From: Colwellia sp.
Lineage (GTDB): Bacteria > Pseudomonadota > Gammaproteobacteria > Enterobacterales > Alteromonadaceae
DNA: 64,000 bases
Reading direction: 5' to 3'
Assembly (NCBI GenBank): GCA_013215465.1
Contig: JABSOW010000002.1
Location: forward strand, 186,001-250,000
The position numbers and the translations under genes were made by a program. Under the pieces are notes generated by a model. It was not told where the DNA came from. It was given only the letters and a program-made list of their open reading frames with translations, and did no database searches. This document shows positions 10,526 through 21,364 of the stretch, piece by piece. Every line of letters starts with the position of its first letter. The stretch's first letter is position 1.

Positions 10526-12034
10526 CTATTCGCCTTGCTCTTGTCCTGCTTTGTTAAGCAAAAATTGCGTTAACATACTAACAGGACGACCTGTTGAGCC
10601 TTTATCTTTACCACCACTGCGCCATGCAGTACCAGCAATATCTAAATGTGCCCAATTATATTTTTTGGTAAAACGAGCTAAGAAACAAGCGGCAGTAATA
10701 GTGCCTGCACCTTTGCCGCCTATATTGGCCATATCAGCAAATGGGCTTTCAATTTGTTCTTGATAATCATCCCATAAAGGTAAACGCCATGCCCTGTCAC
10801 CACTTTGCTCTGAAGCATTAAGTAACTCATGAGCAAGGGGATTATGTGAGCTTAATAAACCGGTAGCATGTTTGCCCAAAGCAACAACACAAGCGCCAGT
10901 TAATGTCGCAACGTCAATAACGGCTTCAGGATCGAAACGTTCAACGTAGGTTAACGCGTCACAAAGTACTAAACGACCTTCGGCATCAGTGTTTAACACT
11001 TCTACTGTTTGTCCTGACATCGTTGTTAAAATGTCACCGGGGCGATAAGCATTACCACCTGGCATATTTTCACAGCCGGCTAAAATGCCAATAACTTTAA
11101 GGGGTAAATTTAATTCAGCCAAAGCATGCATAGCACCTAAAACGCCAGCGGCTCCGCCCATGTCGTATTTCATTTCATCCATGCCAGCACCGGGTTTTAA
11201 TGAAATACCACCACTGTCAAAAGTCAGGCCTTTACCGACTAATACCAGTGGTTTAGAGTCATCGTCAATGCCATTGTAAGTGATGATACTCATCAATGAT
11301 TCGTTAACCGAGCCACGACCAACGGCTAAATAAGCGCCCATACCTAACGCTTCCATTTCTTGCTCATCCACTATGGTGGTTGTGACATTTTCATAGTCAT
11401 TAGCAAGAATTTTTGCTTGTTCAGCTAGATAAGCTGGATTACAAATGTTTGGTGGCATGTTAGCGACATTTTTACAGGTAGTAATACCTTCTGAAATGGC
11501 TAAGGCATGATTAATTGCCCGTTCACCAATGGGAAGTTCACGTCGCGTTGGTACATTGAAGACAATTTTACGCAACGGTCTACGAGGTTCTTCTTTGTGA
11601 GTTTTTAAACTATTAAAACTATACAAACCATCTTGAGTTGCTTCTACTGCTTGGCGAACTTTCCAATAAGTATCACGGCCTTTAACATGCAATTCAGATA
11701 AAAAGCATACTGCTTCCATTGAGCCAGTTTCATTGAGGGTATTAATGGTTTTATTGATTATTTGACGGTATTGGCGCTCATCTAATTCACGCTCTTTGCC
11801 ACAACCCACTAATAAAACACGTTCACTAAGAATGTTAGGTACATGATGCAATAATAACATCTGTCCTGATTTACCTTCTAAATCACCTTTACGCAAAAGA
11901 TTACTGATATAGCCTTCACTAATTTCATCGAGCTGTTCTGCTGTTGCACTAAGGCGACGTGGTTCAAACACACCCACAACGATACAGGCACTGCGTTGCT
12001 TTTCTGGGCTACCGCTTTTTATACTGAACTCCAT
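10526..12034 (-). CDS. pepA: Cytosol (leucyl) aminopeptidase
   Basis: M17 signature [23 protein letters not shown]; start MEFSIKSG preceded by AGGAGA. Confidence 0.96.
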   Translation of the reverse strand: MEFSIKSGSPEKQRSACIVVGVFEPRRLSATAEQLDEISEGYISNLLRKGDLEGKSGQMLLLHHVPNILSERVLLVGCGKERELDERQYRQIINKTINTLNETGSMEAVCFLSELHVKGRDTYWKVRQAVEATQDGLYSFNSLKTHKEEPRRPLRKIVFNVPTRRELPIGERAINHALAISEGITTCKNVANMPPNICNPAYLAEQAKILANDYENVTTTIVDEQEMEALGMGAYLAVGRGSVNESLMSIITYNGIDDDSKPLVLVGKGLTFDSGGISLKPGAGMDEMKYDMGGAAGVLGAMHALAELNLPLKVIGILAGCENMPGGNAYRPGDILTTMSGQTVEVLNTDAEGRLVLCDALTYVERFDPEAVIDVATLTGACVVALGKHATGLLSSHNPLAHELLNASEQSGDRAWRLPLWDDYQEQIESPFADMANIGGKGAGTITAACFLARFTKKYNWAHLDIAGTAWRSGGKDKGSTGRPVSMLTQFLLNKAGQEQGE

Positions 12035-12285
12035 GAGCTCTCCTTTTGCATAATAATTTAGTTTATTCTTGGCCATTTATTTACTAAAACTTGCTAAAAT
12101 AAGTAAAAAATAGCACTCTTGTCTATTCAATTGATATCGCTAAGGGCTATAATTATAGCTGCTTTACTCAATATAGCTGATTTACTGACTATATAGTTTA
12201 CTTACTAAAACGGCAAGTTTACTGAATATTTGCTGTAATGTCAGAAAAAACCATGTTTTATGGAAAGTTTTTATAGGATCTTTTT

Positions 12286-13464
12286 GTGATCATCTTTCGT
12301 TATTTATTAAAAGAAGTAGCTAAAACACAGCTTGCAGTATTTTTTGTGTTAATGACTATTTTTATCAGTCAAAAATTTGTTCGTGTACTAGGCGATGCTT
12401 CTGAAGGAAGTATTCCAGGACAGATGATAATGACATTTATTGCCCTTAAAATTCCAGATTTAGCGGGTATGATGTTGCCATTAAGCTTGTTTTTAGGGGT
12501 GCTGTTAGCTTACGGGCGAATATACGCTGACAATGAAATGACGGTATTACACGCCTGTGGTGTTAGTGAATGGTATGTAGTGCGAGTGACTTTAGTGCTA
12601 GCATTTATTACCGCTATTTTTACCGGTATTTTTACTTTGTATTTAGCGCCGATGGCGTCGGAATATCAATATCAGGTCAAAGATCAATTAGCCGCTGATT
12701 CAGGACTAAGTTCGTTAGTTGCTGGGCGTTTTCAAAAAACGGGTAATAAAAAAGCCGTTATTTTTATTCATGATAAAAACCGTGAAGATAATAGCTTTAA
12801 TAAGGTGTTTGTTGCGCAATTGCCTGATGACAATCACAGCGAAGAAAGTATTATTAATGCTAGTTTAGTTTACGCGAAGCAAGGCCAAGTGATTGAAGAA
12901 GAGTCAGGCTTACAACGTTTAGTATTATCTGATGGTACTCGTTATCACAGTGATGCCATTAATGGTGAATTTCAATCGGTTGCTTTTGATAAATATTATA
13001 TTCAAATTCAAGATCATGAAGTAGAACAAAAGCACAGAAAACTAAGCGCGTTACCGACCCAAACTTTATTTTCACCCACTGAAGGTAAATTAGAAGCCGA
13101 ATATGGCGCTACTATTCAGTGGCGCATTGCTTTTCCTTTGGCTTGTATTATTTTAATTTTTATTGCGGTGCCGTTAAGTGTCGTTAATCCTAGGCAAGGT
13201 AAATTTGCTAAAATGCTACCCGCACTAATGTTATTTTTAGGTTACTTTTTATTATTAACGGCAATGCGTTCAGGTATAGAGCGACAAGCGTTACCTGTAA
13301 GCGTTGGGCTTTGGCCCGTACATATCAGTGCTTTATTTTTAGGTATAATTTTACTGATGAAAGAACGACGTAGCGGTAAAAAATTCAAAGCGAAATTACC
13401 CCGTTTTAAACGAAGCAATGCCGATAAACCGAGTAAGAAAAACCAAAGTAGAGGGCAAGCATAG
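12286..13464 (+). CDS. lptF: LPS export ABC transporter permease LptF
   Basis: LptF/LptG permease topology (MIIFRYLLKEVAKTQL); GTG start; divergent from pepA as usual. Confidence 0.94.
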   Translation: MIIFRYLLKEVAKTQLAVFFVLMTIFISQKFVRVLGDASEGSIPGQMIMTFIALKIPDLAGMMLPLSLFLGVLLAYGRIYADNEMTVLHACGVSEWYVVRVTLVLAFITAIFTGIFTLYLAPMASEYQYQVKDQLAADSGLSSLVAGRFQKTGNKKAVIFIHDKNREDNSFNKVFVAQLPDDNHSEESIINASLVYAKQGQVIEEESGLQRLVLSDGTRYHSDAINGEFQSVAFDKYYIQIQDHEVEQKHRKLSALPTQTLFSPTEGKLEAEYGATIQWRIAFPLACIILIFIAVPLSVVNPRQGKFAKMLPALMLFLGYFLLLTAMRSGIERQALPVSVGLWPVHISALFLGIILLMKERRSGKKFKAKLPRFKRSNADKPSKKNQSRGQA

Positions 13465-14531
13465 TGCGAATTTTAGATGCATATATTGGTCGTATTATCG
13501 CTTCAACTACTTTTTTAACACTAGCAGTTTTTGTCAGTGTTAGTGGCATTATTAAATTTGTTGAGCAAATGCGCGCCGTTGGGCGAGGCAATTATGATTT
13601 AGCTCATGCCGCACTTTATGTGCTTTATTCTGTGCCAAGAGATGTTGAAGTATTTTTTCCTATGTCGGCGCTTATTGGCGGACTCATTGGTATTGGTATG
13701 CTCGCCAGTAATAGTGAGCTAGTGGTGATGCAAGCGGCGGGTTTGTCGCGGTTAGATATTATTAAGTCAGTGATGAAAACCGCTACTTTATTGATTTTTG
13801 TCAGTATGGCAGTAGGGGAGTGGCTTGCACCCCGAGGTGAAGCCACCGCAAGAGAAATTAGAGCTCAAGCTATCTCAGGCGGTAGTTTAATCTCGTCTAA
13901 AAATGGCGTTTGGGCAAAAGACGGTGATTATTTTGTTAATATTGGCGAAGTATTAGAGCAAGGTCAGCTGAAAAAAATTCAAATTTATCGTTTTAATGAA
14001 CAGTTAAAATTAGAAAGTTGGCTGAGTGCTGATAGTGCAATCTATCAAGATAATGCTTGGTTATTGTCTACCGTGGTTAATACTCAATTGAGCGAACAAA
14101 AAATCACCACCACCAAGGTAGAGCAACAAATATGGCAGTCGTCATTAACACCAAAGAAACTAGGCGTGGTCACGGTTACGCCTGAATCACTGTCGGTGAC
14201 GGGATTAATTGACTATTTAGACTATCTTAAAGCTAACGAGCAAGATCCTAGCCGCTATCAGCTCGCTTTTTGGCGTAAACTAATGCAACCTATTACTGTT
14301 GCCGTGATGTTGTTAGTAGCGCTGTCTTTTATTTTTGGCCCATTACGTTCAGTGTCAATGGGCGCGAGAATTATGATGGGTGTGGTCACCGGAATCTTAT
14401 TTTTTGTTTGTAACGAAGTGCTTGGCTCTTTAAGTTTAGTGTATCAATTTCCGCCATTTATCGGAGCCATTTCACCTAGCATATTGTTCATTAGTGTCGC
14501 CTGGTATTTTATCAGTAAGAAAGCGACTTAG
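13464..14531 (+). CDS. lptG: LPS export ABC transporter permease LptG
   Basis: MRILDAYIGRIIASTT; overlaps the lptF stop by 1 nt. Confidence 0.94.
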   Translation: MRILDAYIGRIIASTTFLTLAVFVSVSGIIKFVEQMRAVGRGNYDLAHAALYVLYSVPRDVEVFFPMSALIGGLIGIGMLASNSELVVMQAAGLSRLDIIKSVMKTATLLIFVSMAVGEWLAPRGEATAREIRAQAISGGSLISSKNGVWAKDGDYFVNIGEVLEQGQLKKIQIYRFNEQLKLESWLSADSAIYQDNAWLLSTVVNTQLSEQKITTTKVEQQIWQSSLTPKKLGVVTVTPESLSVTGLIDYLDYLKANEQDPSRYQLAFWRKLMQPITVAVMLLVALSFIFGPLRSVSMGARIMMGVVTGILFFVCNEVLGSLSLVYQFPPFIGAISPSILFISVAWYFISKKAT

Positions 14532-14664
14532 CCAAAGTGACGAGTATCGAGTTAATAGTTACGAAGACAACATAAAAGTAGTTATTAGTTTGCAACTATG
14601 AGTGCTCATTTGTTGTTTATTCGTTACTCGAAACTATTAACTCGAAACTATTAACTCGAAACGT

Positions 14665-15165
14665 CTATAGCCTACCTTTATTTGCTTCCAAAGATAACAC
14701 CACTACTTCGGTATTGGTTAATCTGTCTTGTAAGCTGAGTTTGTTTTTTCGATCAAAAATAACGGTTAAATTACCTAAGCCAAGTAGGGTAGGTATTAAA
14801 CGTTTTAAACCTGTTACTTTACTGATGCGTGTACCATCTTGATTTTGTAAACGTAACCGCCATGCTTTCATCCCTAAAGTTTGGCCACTTTTAGCCCAAA
14901 AGAAGACAAAGAAAAAACTCACCCATGCAAGCTTCCAAAATTCATTTGGCCACTTTAACCAATAGGTATGTGAGATAGTATCTGAAAAATGTTCATAGCC
15001 TTGCATGTTATACAAACCAATATAATAACCCAGGTATATTAATAAAAATGATACAGCTCCAGCCACCATATAAACAGCAAAAGCAATGAGAACATCATAT
15101 ACCCATGAGCCAAATCGGCGGCGAAAGCCAGCGCGGGGAAAATATTCTAGTTGGCTATCGTTCAT
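14665..15165 (-). CDS. RDD family membrane protein
   Basis: AGFRRRFGSWVYDVLI...QTLGMKAWRLRL RDD-domain pattern. Confidence 0.85.
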   Translation of the reverse strand: MNDSQLEYFPRAGFRRRFGSWVYDVLIAFAVYMVAGAVSFLLIYLGYYIGLYNMQGYEHFSDTISHTYWLKWPNEFWKLAWVSFFFVFFWAKSGQTLGMKAWRLRLQNQDGTRISKVTGLKRLIPTLLGLGNLTVIFDRKNKLSLQDRLTNTEVVVLSLEANKGRL

Positions 15166-15559
15166 AAAGTTCTCTTAATAAAGTAAAAACACAGTGAAAA
15201 ATTTTCGCTAGTCTAACAAAAGTAAGTATATAACAAAGTAAATAATTTTATTAAATCACAGATAACTGAAAGTATGTGCGGAGGTTGTTACTTTGTTTTG
15301 ACTAATGGTTTTAAGTGAAAGCTATTATTTTACCTCATTGTTAAAGCAAAAAAACTAAACTAGCGATTAAGGGAGTTGAAATGGTTAAGACAATCACTTT
15401 GTCTAAATAAGCAACATCTAATCAAGCAGACGATAAAAACACTTGTCAACTAAGGGATTTCTCGTATAATGCCCCCACTTCTTTTTCGCTAGCACTCATA
15501 TCAAAAGAAAATGAGCATGACAATTACTGTAAGTTTTGCATGAAGTGATAGAAAGAAAT

Positions 15560-15635
15560 GCCAGCGTGATGAAATTGGTATAGATGGGGATTCAAAAAAC
15601 AAAGCGTATTCGCTGTGAGTTTTGATAAGTCCATG
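15560..15635 (+). pseudogene. Degenerate tRNA-Leu-like sequence
   Basis: GCCAGCGTGATGAAATTGGTATAGATGGGGATTCAAAA resembles the 5' half of tRNA-Leu(CAA); anticodon 3' stem, T-arm and acceptor partner missing. Confidence 0.55.
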
Positions 15636-15749
15636 AAAAGCAATGTTATCTTGGTATGATAATTACCGCGATTTACTTGCAATGTTTTGCAAAGTTATTT
15701 GGAACGATTCAGAAAACTTTGCAAAGCTTAAATAGCTTGAATTCCTTTG

Positions 15750-15833
15750 CCGCAGTGGTGGAATTGGTAGACACGCCGGATTCAAAATCCGGTTTCGAAA
15801 GAAGTGACGGTTCAAGTCCGTCTTGCGGTACCA
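15750..15833 (+). tRNA. tRNA-Leu (anticodon CAA)
   Basis: GCCGCAG acceptor, GGTGGAATTGGTAGACAC D-arm, CCGGATTCAAAATCCGG anticodon arm, GGTTCAAGTCC T-arm, encoded CCA. Confidence 0.95.
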
Positions 15834-15839
15834 TTATAT

Positions 15840-15873
15840 GAAAGCCCAGTTCTTAATTGAATTGGGCTTTTTT
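15840..15873 (+). terminator. Terminator of tRNA-Leu
   Basis: AAAGCCCA...TGGGCTTT stem followed by a T-run. Confidence 0.7.
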
Positions 15874-16177
15874 GTTTTTAAATTCTTGAATTTTGATATG
15901 AATTTATTTCTTACTTTAATTTATGTTTGGTGTATTGCCTAGCATAATCCCGCCCTGGGTATTGTAACGAAACACTCTTAGTTCGATTTATTTTAAAATA
16001 CGCAGCTACACAAAGCTATTACAATGAATTTCAAGTTGAGTTGTAATTCTACTTTCGCCACTCAAATAGGATTGACCAGTGACTCTATTGTTACAAGGGA
16101 TATGAAAGATGGTTATCCCAATTTTTATCTCGAGTTGAGGTTACTTTACATAGATATTGCCTGTTAAATAAACTACT

Positions 16178-19100
16178 ATGAGGACTGTTTCACTTTATTG
16201 TCGCCTTCCCTTAGTTGTAACAGCTTTAGAGTTTATGAGATATAGTTTATTGTTTTTCAATCGTTTTACCTGTTTTGTTATTTTGTTCGTTGGAATAATT
16301 AGTCCAGTTTATAGTAATGAAAGCTCTTTAGAGCTTATTAATGAATACTCCGTAGAGATTCTAACCGAGGAAGATGGCTTTGTTTCTTCTGAGATATATT
16401 CTATTATTCAGGATAATCAAGGGTTACTTTGGTTTGGCACTGCCGAAAACGGCATTATGCGTTATGATGGCCGAAAAGTAAGCCTCTTTGAATTTGATAG
16501 TCTAAACTCAAACGGTTTATCGCATAATGATGCCGGAAATCTCATGTTAGACCATAACGGAAAAATTTGGATTGGCACTTGGGGAGGCGGAGCTAACCTA
16601 TATGAACCAAAAACCGGCAACTTTCAGCACTTCATTAATGAGCCGCTGCGCAGTGATTCTCTCGGGTCTAACCGAATACAATCTTTATTTCATGACCAAG
16701 AAGGCTCTATTTGGTTAGGTTCGTATGATAAAGGTTTAAGTCGCTATCTTGGTAATAATAGCTTTGAGCGCATTGAGAAAACTGCTGAGGGTGAATCTAG
16801 TTTATCTCATAATAGAATATGGGCTATTGAAGACAACGATAGTGATAGCCTTTGGCTTGCAACTAGCTTTGGTTTAAATTTATATGATAAGCATAAGCAA
16901 ACTTTTGCTCACTTTTTTCCTGCTCCAAATAATCCCACGCCTACGGGCGCAAACGAAATCAGAAGTATTTTAATAACTTCAAAAGATAAATTTTATGTCG
17001 GTACGCAAATAGGTCCATTTAGCTTTGATAAACAAAAGGGCCTTTTTACCGCATTGAAAACCCTTAATGGTGAATATTTAGGACAAGTGAACTCTATGAT
17101 TGAGGATCAGGCCGGTTACGTTTGGTTTGTCACCAGCAAAGGTTTGTTTAGACAATCAAACTCAGGTGCTGAAATTGAAAAACTTGTCCTTGAGCATAAC
17201 AATGGCTTGAGAATAATTTTTGAAGATAGCTCGAGAACAATATGGGTTACTAGCGAAACTCACGGTATATATAAGATAGTGCCGCACCGTAAATTTAAGG
17301 CTATTAATAGTTCGGCACTAACAGCTCCCAATGCTATAACCGTTGATACTAATGGTGATTTACTCATTGTCTCTGCATCGTCTCAATTGTCTAAGTGGCA
17401 TGTATCATCACAAAAATTAGAAATATTATCTAACGCCATTTTTAGTGAAGAAAATGGTTATCTGGGTAATCATTTTATAGAAAGGCCAATTATATTTCTT
17501 GATGATAATGATGGTTTATGGGTGGCACAGGACGATAGACTAGCCCAATTCAACCTGAAAACTAAGCAGATTAATTTTTTAAAATATCCTAAATCAGATC
17601 CAAATTATGATGAATTTAGAGAATTACGAGCGCTTAATATTGATCAGCATGGCAACCTTTGGATTGGTACTTATAAGAATGGCATATATCGCTATGATCC
17701 TTTGACTAAATTTTTTTCTCATTTAGAGGCTTCTCTGGGATTATCTCACCCCGAAGTATTACAAATATTTAAAGATAGTGAGCAAAATATCTGGGTTGGC
17801 ACCGGAGATGGTTTGAATCTTTGGCATGATATCAAGCAACGATTTATTTCATTTAAGAATGATAATAATAAAGCGGATAGTTTATTAGGCAACACTGTTC
17901 AGGATGTGCATCAAGCTAGAGACGGAAAAATTTGGATTGCCACGCAAAAAGGACTCAATTTATATCTCCCAGAAACAAAAAGTTTTAAACATTTTAGCAA
18001 GAAAAATGGCTTACCTACTTCTTCGATACGTGCGATTGCAGACGATAAGCAGGGTAATTTATGGCTGACGACTAATAAGGGGATTTCAAAGTTAAATCCA
18101 TTATCGGGAGAAGTGACTAATTTTGATATTTATGATGGCTTATTAGGGTCAAACTACTATACCAATAGTCTGGTAAGAGGTGGAGATGACACTATCTTTA
18201 CTAGTAGTCAAAGAGGTATTGAATTCTTTAATACTTCAAAGATAGAAACCAATAACAGCGAGTTCAATGTTATTTTAACGGGATTTAATAAGATGGGCCA
18301 GCCAGTAAAGCTTGAAAAGCCTTATGCTTATGTAACAGATATTCAGTTATCTTATCTCGACTACTTTTTTTCTTTTGAATTCTCTGTTTTAGATTTTAGT
18401 TCCCCTCATAAAAACCAATATGCTTATAAGCTAGCAGGCTATGATGATAATTGGATTGATATCGGTAATCGAAATGTCGTTTCTTTTACTAATCTAGATG
18501 GTGGCTCATATAAATTTTTAGTGAAAGCGACTAACAGCAATGGTAAGTGGGGAAAACAATTACTGTCAATTAACTTGCATATATCTCTTCCTCCGTGGAA
18601 AACATGGTGGGCATATAGCCTATATGTGTTAGCAACAGTAGTTATCATCTTAGCCTTTATTCATTTTAGAACACGCTTACAACAGAGAGAAATAGCGAGG
18701 CAGAAGCAATTTGTTTTAGCACTTGAAGAACAAGTCGCTGAAAAAACAGCTTCATTAAATACCCAAGCTAGTGACTTACTTACAGCAAATAAGCAATTGC
18801 AAGTGCTTACCTATCAAGATGGCTTAACTGGGTTATATAATCGCCGTTATTTTGATAAAAACTTGACCATGGAGATCAACCGACACTATCGTCAAAAGCA
18901 ATCCTTGTCCCTCATTCTCAGTGATATTGACCACTTCAAATTATTTAACGATTATTATGGTCATGTGCAAGGTGATAATTGTCTTAAGCAAGTCGCCCAA
19001 TGTATTTGTACCAGCGTAGGCAGAATTACCGATGCAAACTGTCGTTATGGCGGCGAGGAGTTCGCTATTATCCTACCAGATACATCAATAGCACAATCGA

Positions 19101-19363
19101 CTCTTGTTGCTGAGCGTTTATGTTTGGCAATAGAAAATATGAAAATCCCTCATGAAAAATCTGAGACGAGCGCCTTTGTAACCTTAACTTTAGGGGTTGT
19201 CACTATTCTACCTGGGCAAAAAACATCCATTGATGCCATTGTGTTGAGTGCAGATAAAGCATTATACCTTGGTAAATCAAGTGGGAGAAATAGGGTTACA
19301 CGATCTAGTGGTGCCTATGCCATTAAAACAATAAATTCACAAAATCACGCTATGCTGCCGTAA
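16178..19363 (+). CDS. Two-component-regulator-propeller / Y_Y_Y sensor diguanylate cyclase (GGDEF)
   Basis: Repeated LWFGTAENGI/IWIGTWGGG-type propeller blades, Y_Y_Y domain, TM segment, GGDEF domain with RYGGEEFAIIL and upstream RxxD; probable start further in at MRYSLLFFNRF. Confidence 0.92.
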   Translation: MRTVSLYCRLPLVVTALEFMRYSLLFFNRFTCFVILFVGIISPVYSNESSLELINEYSVEILTEEDGFVSSEIYSIIQDNQGLLWFGTAENGIMRYDGRKVSLFEFDSLNSNGLSHNDAGNLMLDHNGKIWIGTWGGGANLYEPKTGNFQHFINEPLRSDSLGSNRIQSLFHDQEGSIWLGSYDKGLSRYLGNNSFERIEKTAEGESSLSHNRIWAIEDNDSDSLWLATSFGLNLYDKHKQTFAHFFPAPNNPTPTGANEIRSILITSKDKFYVGTQIGPFSFDKQKGLFTALKTLNGEYLGQVNSMIEDQAGYVWFVTSKGLFRQSNSGAEIEKLVLEHNNGLRIIFEDSSRTIWVTSETHGIYKIVPHRKFKAINSSALTAPNAITVDTNGDLLIVSASSQLSKWHVSSQKLEILSNAIFSEENGYLGNHFIERPIIFLDDNDGLWVAQDDRLAQFNLKTKQINFLKYPKSDPNYDEFRELRALNIDQHGNLWIGTYKNGIYRYDPLTKFFSHLEASLGLSHPEVLQIFKDSEQNIWVGTGDGLNLWHDIKQRFISFKNDNNKADSLLGNTVQDVHQARDGKIWIATQKGLNLYLPETKSFKHFSKKNGLPTSSIRAIADDKQGNLWLTTNKGISKLNPLSGEVTNFDIYDGLLGSNYYTNSLVRGGDDTIFTSSQRGIEFFNTSKIETNNSEFNVILTGFNKMGQPVKLEKPYAYVTDIQLSYLDYFFSFEFSVLDFSSPHKNQYAYKLAGYDDNWIDIGNRNVVSFTNLDGGSYKFLVKATNSNGKWGKQLLSINLHISLPPWKTWWAYSLYVLATVVIILAFIHFRTRLQQREIARQKQFVLALEEQVAEKTASLNTQASDLLTANKQLQVLTYQDGLTGLYNRRYFDKNLTMEINRHYRQKQSLSLILSDIDHFKLFNDYYGHVQGDNCLKQVAQCICTSVGRITDANCRYGGEEFAIILPDTSIAQSTLVAERLCLAIENMKIPHEKSETSAFVTLTLGVVTILPGQKTSIDAIVLSADKALYLGKSSGRNRVTRSSGAYAIKTINSQNHAMLP

Positions 19364-19701
19364 GCTCACCTTTGATTGTACTTTTCATGTTCCTTCAGAA
19401 TTTTAGCTGGCTTGTTTGTGTTAAGTTCCATTGAGTTGAACCTATCCAAGGCAATGTTTTAGGATGATTTAATCATCTCTCTTTTCCTATTTATAAACCT
19501 TTCCAGATTATATTGCGGGCAGAAGCAGAGAAAAGCATAGATTTGATCCTCAACTTACAGACATACTTCAATAGGTAGTGGATAATTAAATTGCCGCTAA
19601 GGAATGTCGGAATAAAGGAAAATAAAGCATGAATAAAAGAAATAACTATCAGTATAAGACTCCGTGTCTTATTTACTCTACTAACGTTGTAACAAATTTA
19701 T

Positions 19702-20313
19702 ATGAATGCTAACTCATTAATCATTTTGGATTTTGAAACAACAGGTTTATCACCTAATAACGGAGATAGAGCTATTGAGATAGGTGCGGTTAAACTTGAA
19801 AATGGTGAGGTAACTGAGCGGTTTCAAGAGCTGATGAATCCCGGACGACCGGTGAGTTATTTCATTGAAGACTATACGGGCATCACTAACAAAATGCTCA
19901 GTAAAGCTGCGCCATGCGGTGAGGTGATGGGTCGTTTTGCTGACTTTATTCAAGGACAGAATCTTGTTGCCCACAATGCATCGTTTGATAAGCGTTTCTT
20001 AGATAGTGAGCTAAAGCGAATATCAAGCGGCTATGATGGGCAATTTGCTTGTTCGTTATTAGTTTCTCGTCGGCTATACCAAACAGCACCTAACCATAAG
20101 TTAGGTACGTTAATTAACTACAAAGGTATTGCCTCAAACGGTAGCTTTCACAGAGCATTATACGATTCTGAAATGACTGCAAAACTGTGGCTAGCTATGC
20201 TTGATGACATTCAACAACAAACCGATGTTGATGAGGTATCATTTTCTTTAGTTCAAAAACTAGCTAAAACATCGAAATCTAATGTGAATGATTTTTTAGC
20301 TAAATACAGGTAA
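19702..20313 (+). CDS. DnaQ/PolC-like 3'-5' exonuclease
   Basis: ExoI motif ILDFETTGLSP, ExoII VAHNASFDKRFL, ExoIII FHRALYDSEMTAKL. Confidence 0.88.
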   Translation: MNANSLIILDFETTGLSPNNGDRAIEIGAVKLENGEVTERFQELMNPGRPVSYFIEDYTGITNKMLSKAAPCGEVMGRFADFIQGQNLVAHNASFDKRFLDSELKRISSGYDGQFACSLLVSRRLYQTAPNHKLGTLINYKGIASNGSFHRALYDSEMTAKLWLAMLDDIQQQTDVDEVSFSLVQKLAKTSKSNVNDFLAKYR

Positions 20314-20760
20314 TTATGCTGATTTTGTTCAACATACATCTCAGCAAGTTCAATCGAGTTGAAGTAATAAAGTAGTATATTAATACGTTTTTGTTTAACA
20401 GGGAGCGGGATTTTTTCTCGCTGAATAATATCTAGCCATGCTTTGACGAGTGCCCACGGCGGAAGTTCTTGATTTCGGCAAGGAGAACAACCCTTCTCTT
20501 TAATCAATGCCTTACCTAAAGACGTTTCTAATTCCAGCTAAATCCGGCATCTTGAGGTAACATGGGTATAACATTAGGCGATTATCAAAGAACAAGCCAA
20601 TAACGTTATGAAAATTATGTTATGACTTATATCGTTTATAACTATTGTTGGTAATGCGACATAAAGCACAAGGCTCAAGTAACGATTTGGTTTCTGCTGG
20701 TAATTAAGTTAAGTACAGTAACCATTGTCCTATATCGATAGAGATGAAATTGTAAATATT

Positions 20761-21066
20761 ATGAATAAAATATCTAAAGAAACTCAAGAACAAGCGGTGA
20801 AAATAGCGAAGGGAATACAGCGACCTAATCAAACCAAAGAACAGACTAAACTGATATCTCAAGGAATTGAGAAAGGTATAGCTGAGTACAAAAAACAACA
20901 AAATAAGAAATCTCGAGAACGAGATAAAATACGTAAAGTAAATTTGAAATCAAGGGTAGATAAACCTGAAATTGTTGAGGTTGCTAAACCTAAGGTCAAT
21001 CGATTACCGTGGCTATTATTGGTGGTGAGTTGGATTGGTTTTGTAAGTTGGTATTTGCTTAACTAA
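20761..21066 (+). CDS. DUF2956-like small protein with C-terminal TM segment
   Basis: KISKETQEQAVKIAKGIQRPNQTKEQTKLISQGIEKGIAEYKKQQ pattern; C-terminal hydrophobic helix; preferred ATG at 20761. Confidence 0.75.
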   Translation: MNKISKETQEQAVKIAKGIQRPNQTKEQTKLISQGIEKGIAEYKKQQNKKSRERDKIRKVNLKSRVDKPEIVEVAKPKVNRLPWLLLVVSWIGFVSWYLLN

Positions 21067-21364
21067 ATATAGGGAGATCAGTTAAACAAATAGCTGATAA
21101 ATTTAGCCACGCGAGATTAGTAACTTAACTGCTATTACTCGACCATTTAAGTGGGCATTATCGAAACAAAGTCAGCCCATACTCGGATTATCTGACACTT
21201 TAAGGTGCCTTCTACACGTTGAGGGTATCACTGACTACCCTGAAATATTGTGGTAACACACTGATTAAGCGATTAAACATATTTTGTTATGTGCCTAGGT
21301 AGCCACGTAAATAGTGCTATAATCCAATGATGTTTTTAAAAAATATTTAACAGATTTGGCCTTT

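Noticed and set aside
15656-15841. 61-aa ORF overlapping tRNA-Leu
   Set aside because: The coding frame is mostly the tRNA gene and its leader; spurious.
20253-20507. Minus-strand 84-aa ORF (IKEKGCSPCRNQELPPWALVKAWLDIIQ...) overlapping the exonuclease 3' end
   Set aside because: Sequence looks protein-like and may be a remnant of a conserved small gene, but it overlaps the exonuclease end, has no clear start context, and I cannot identify it.
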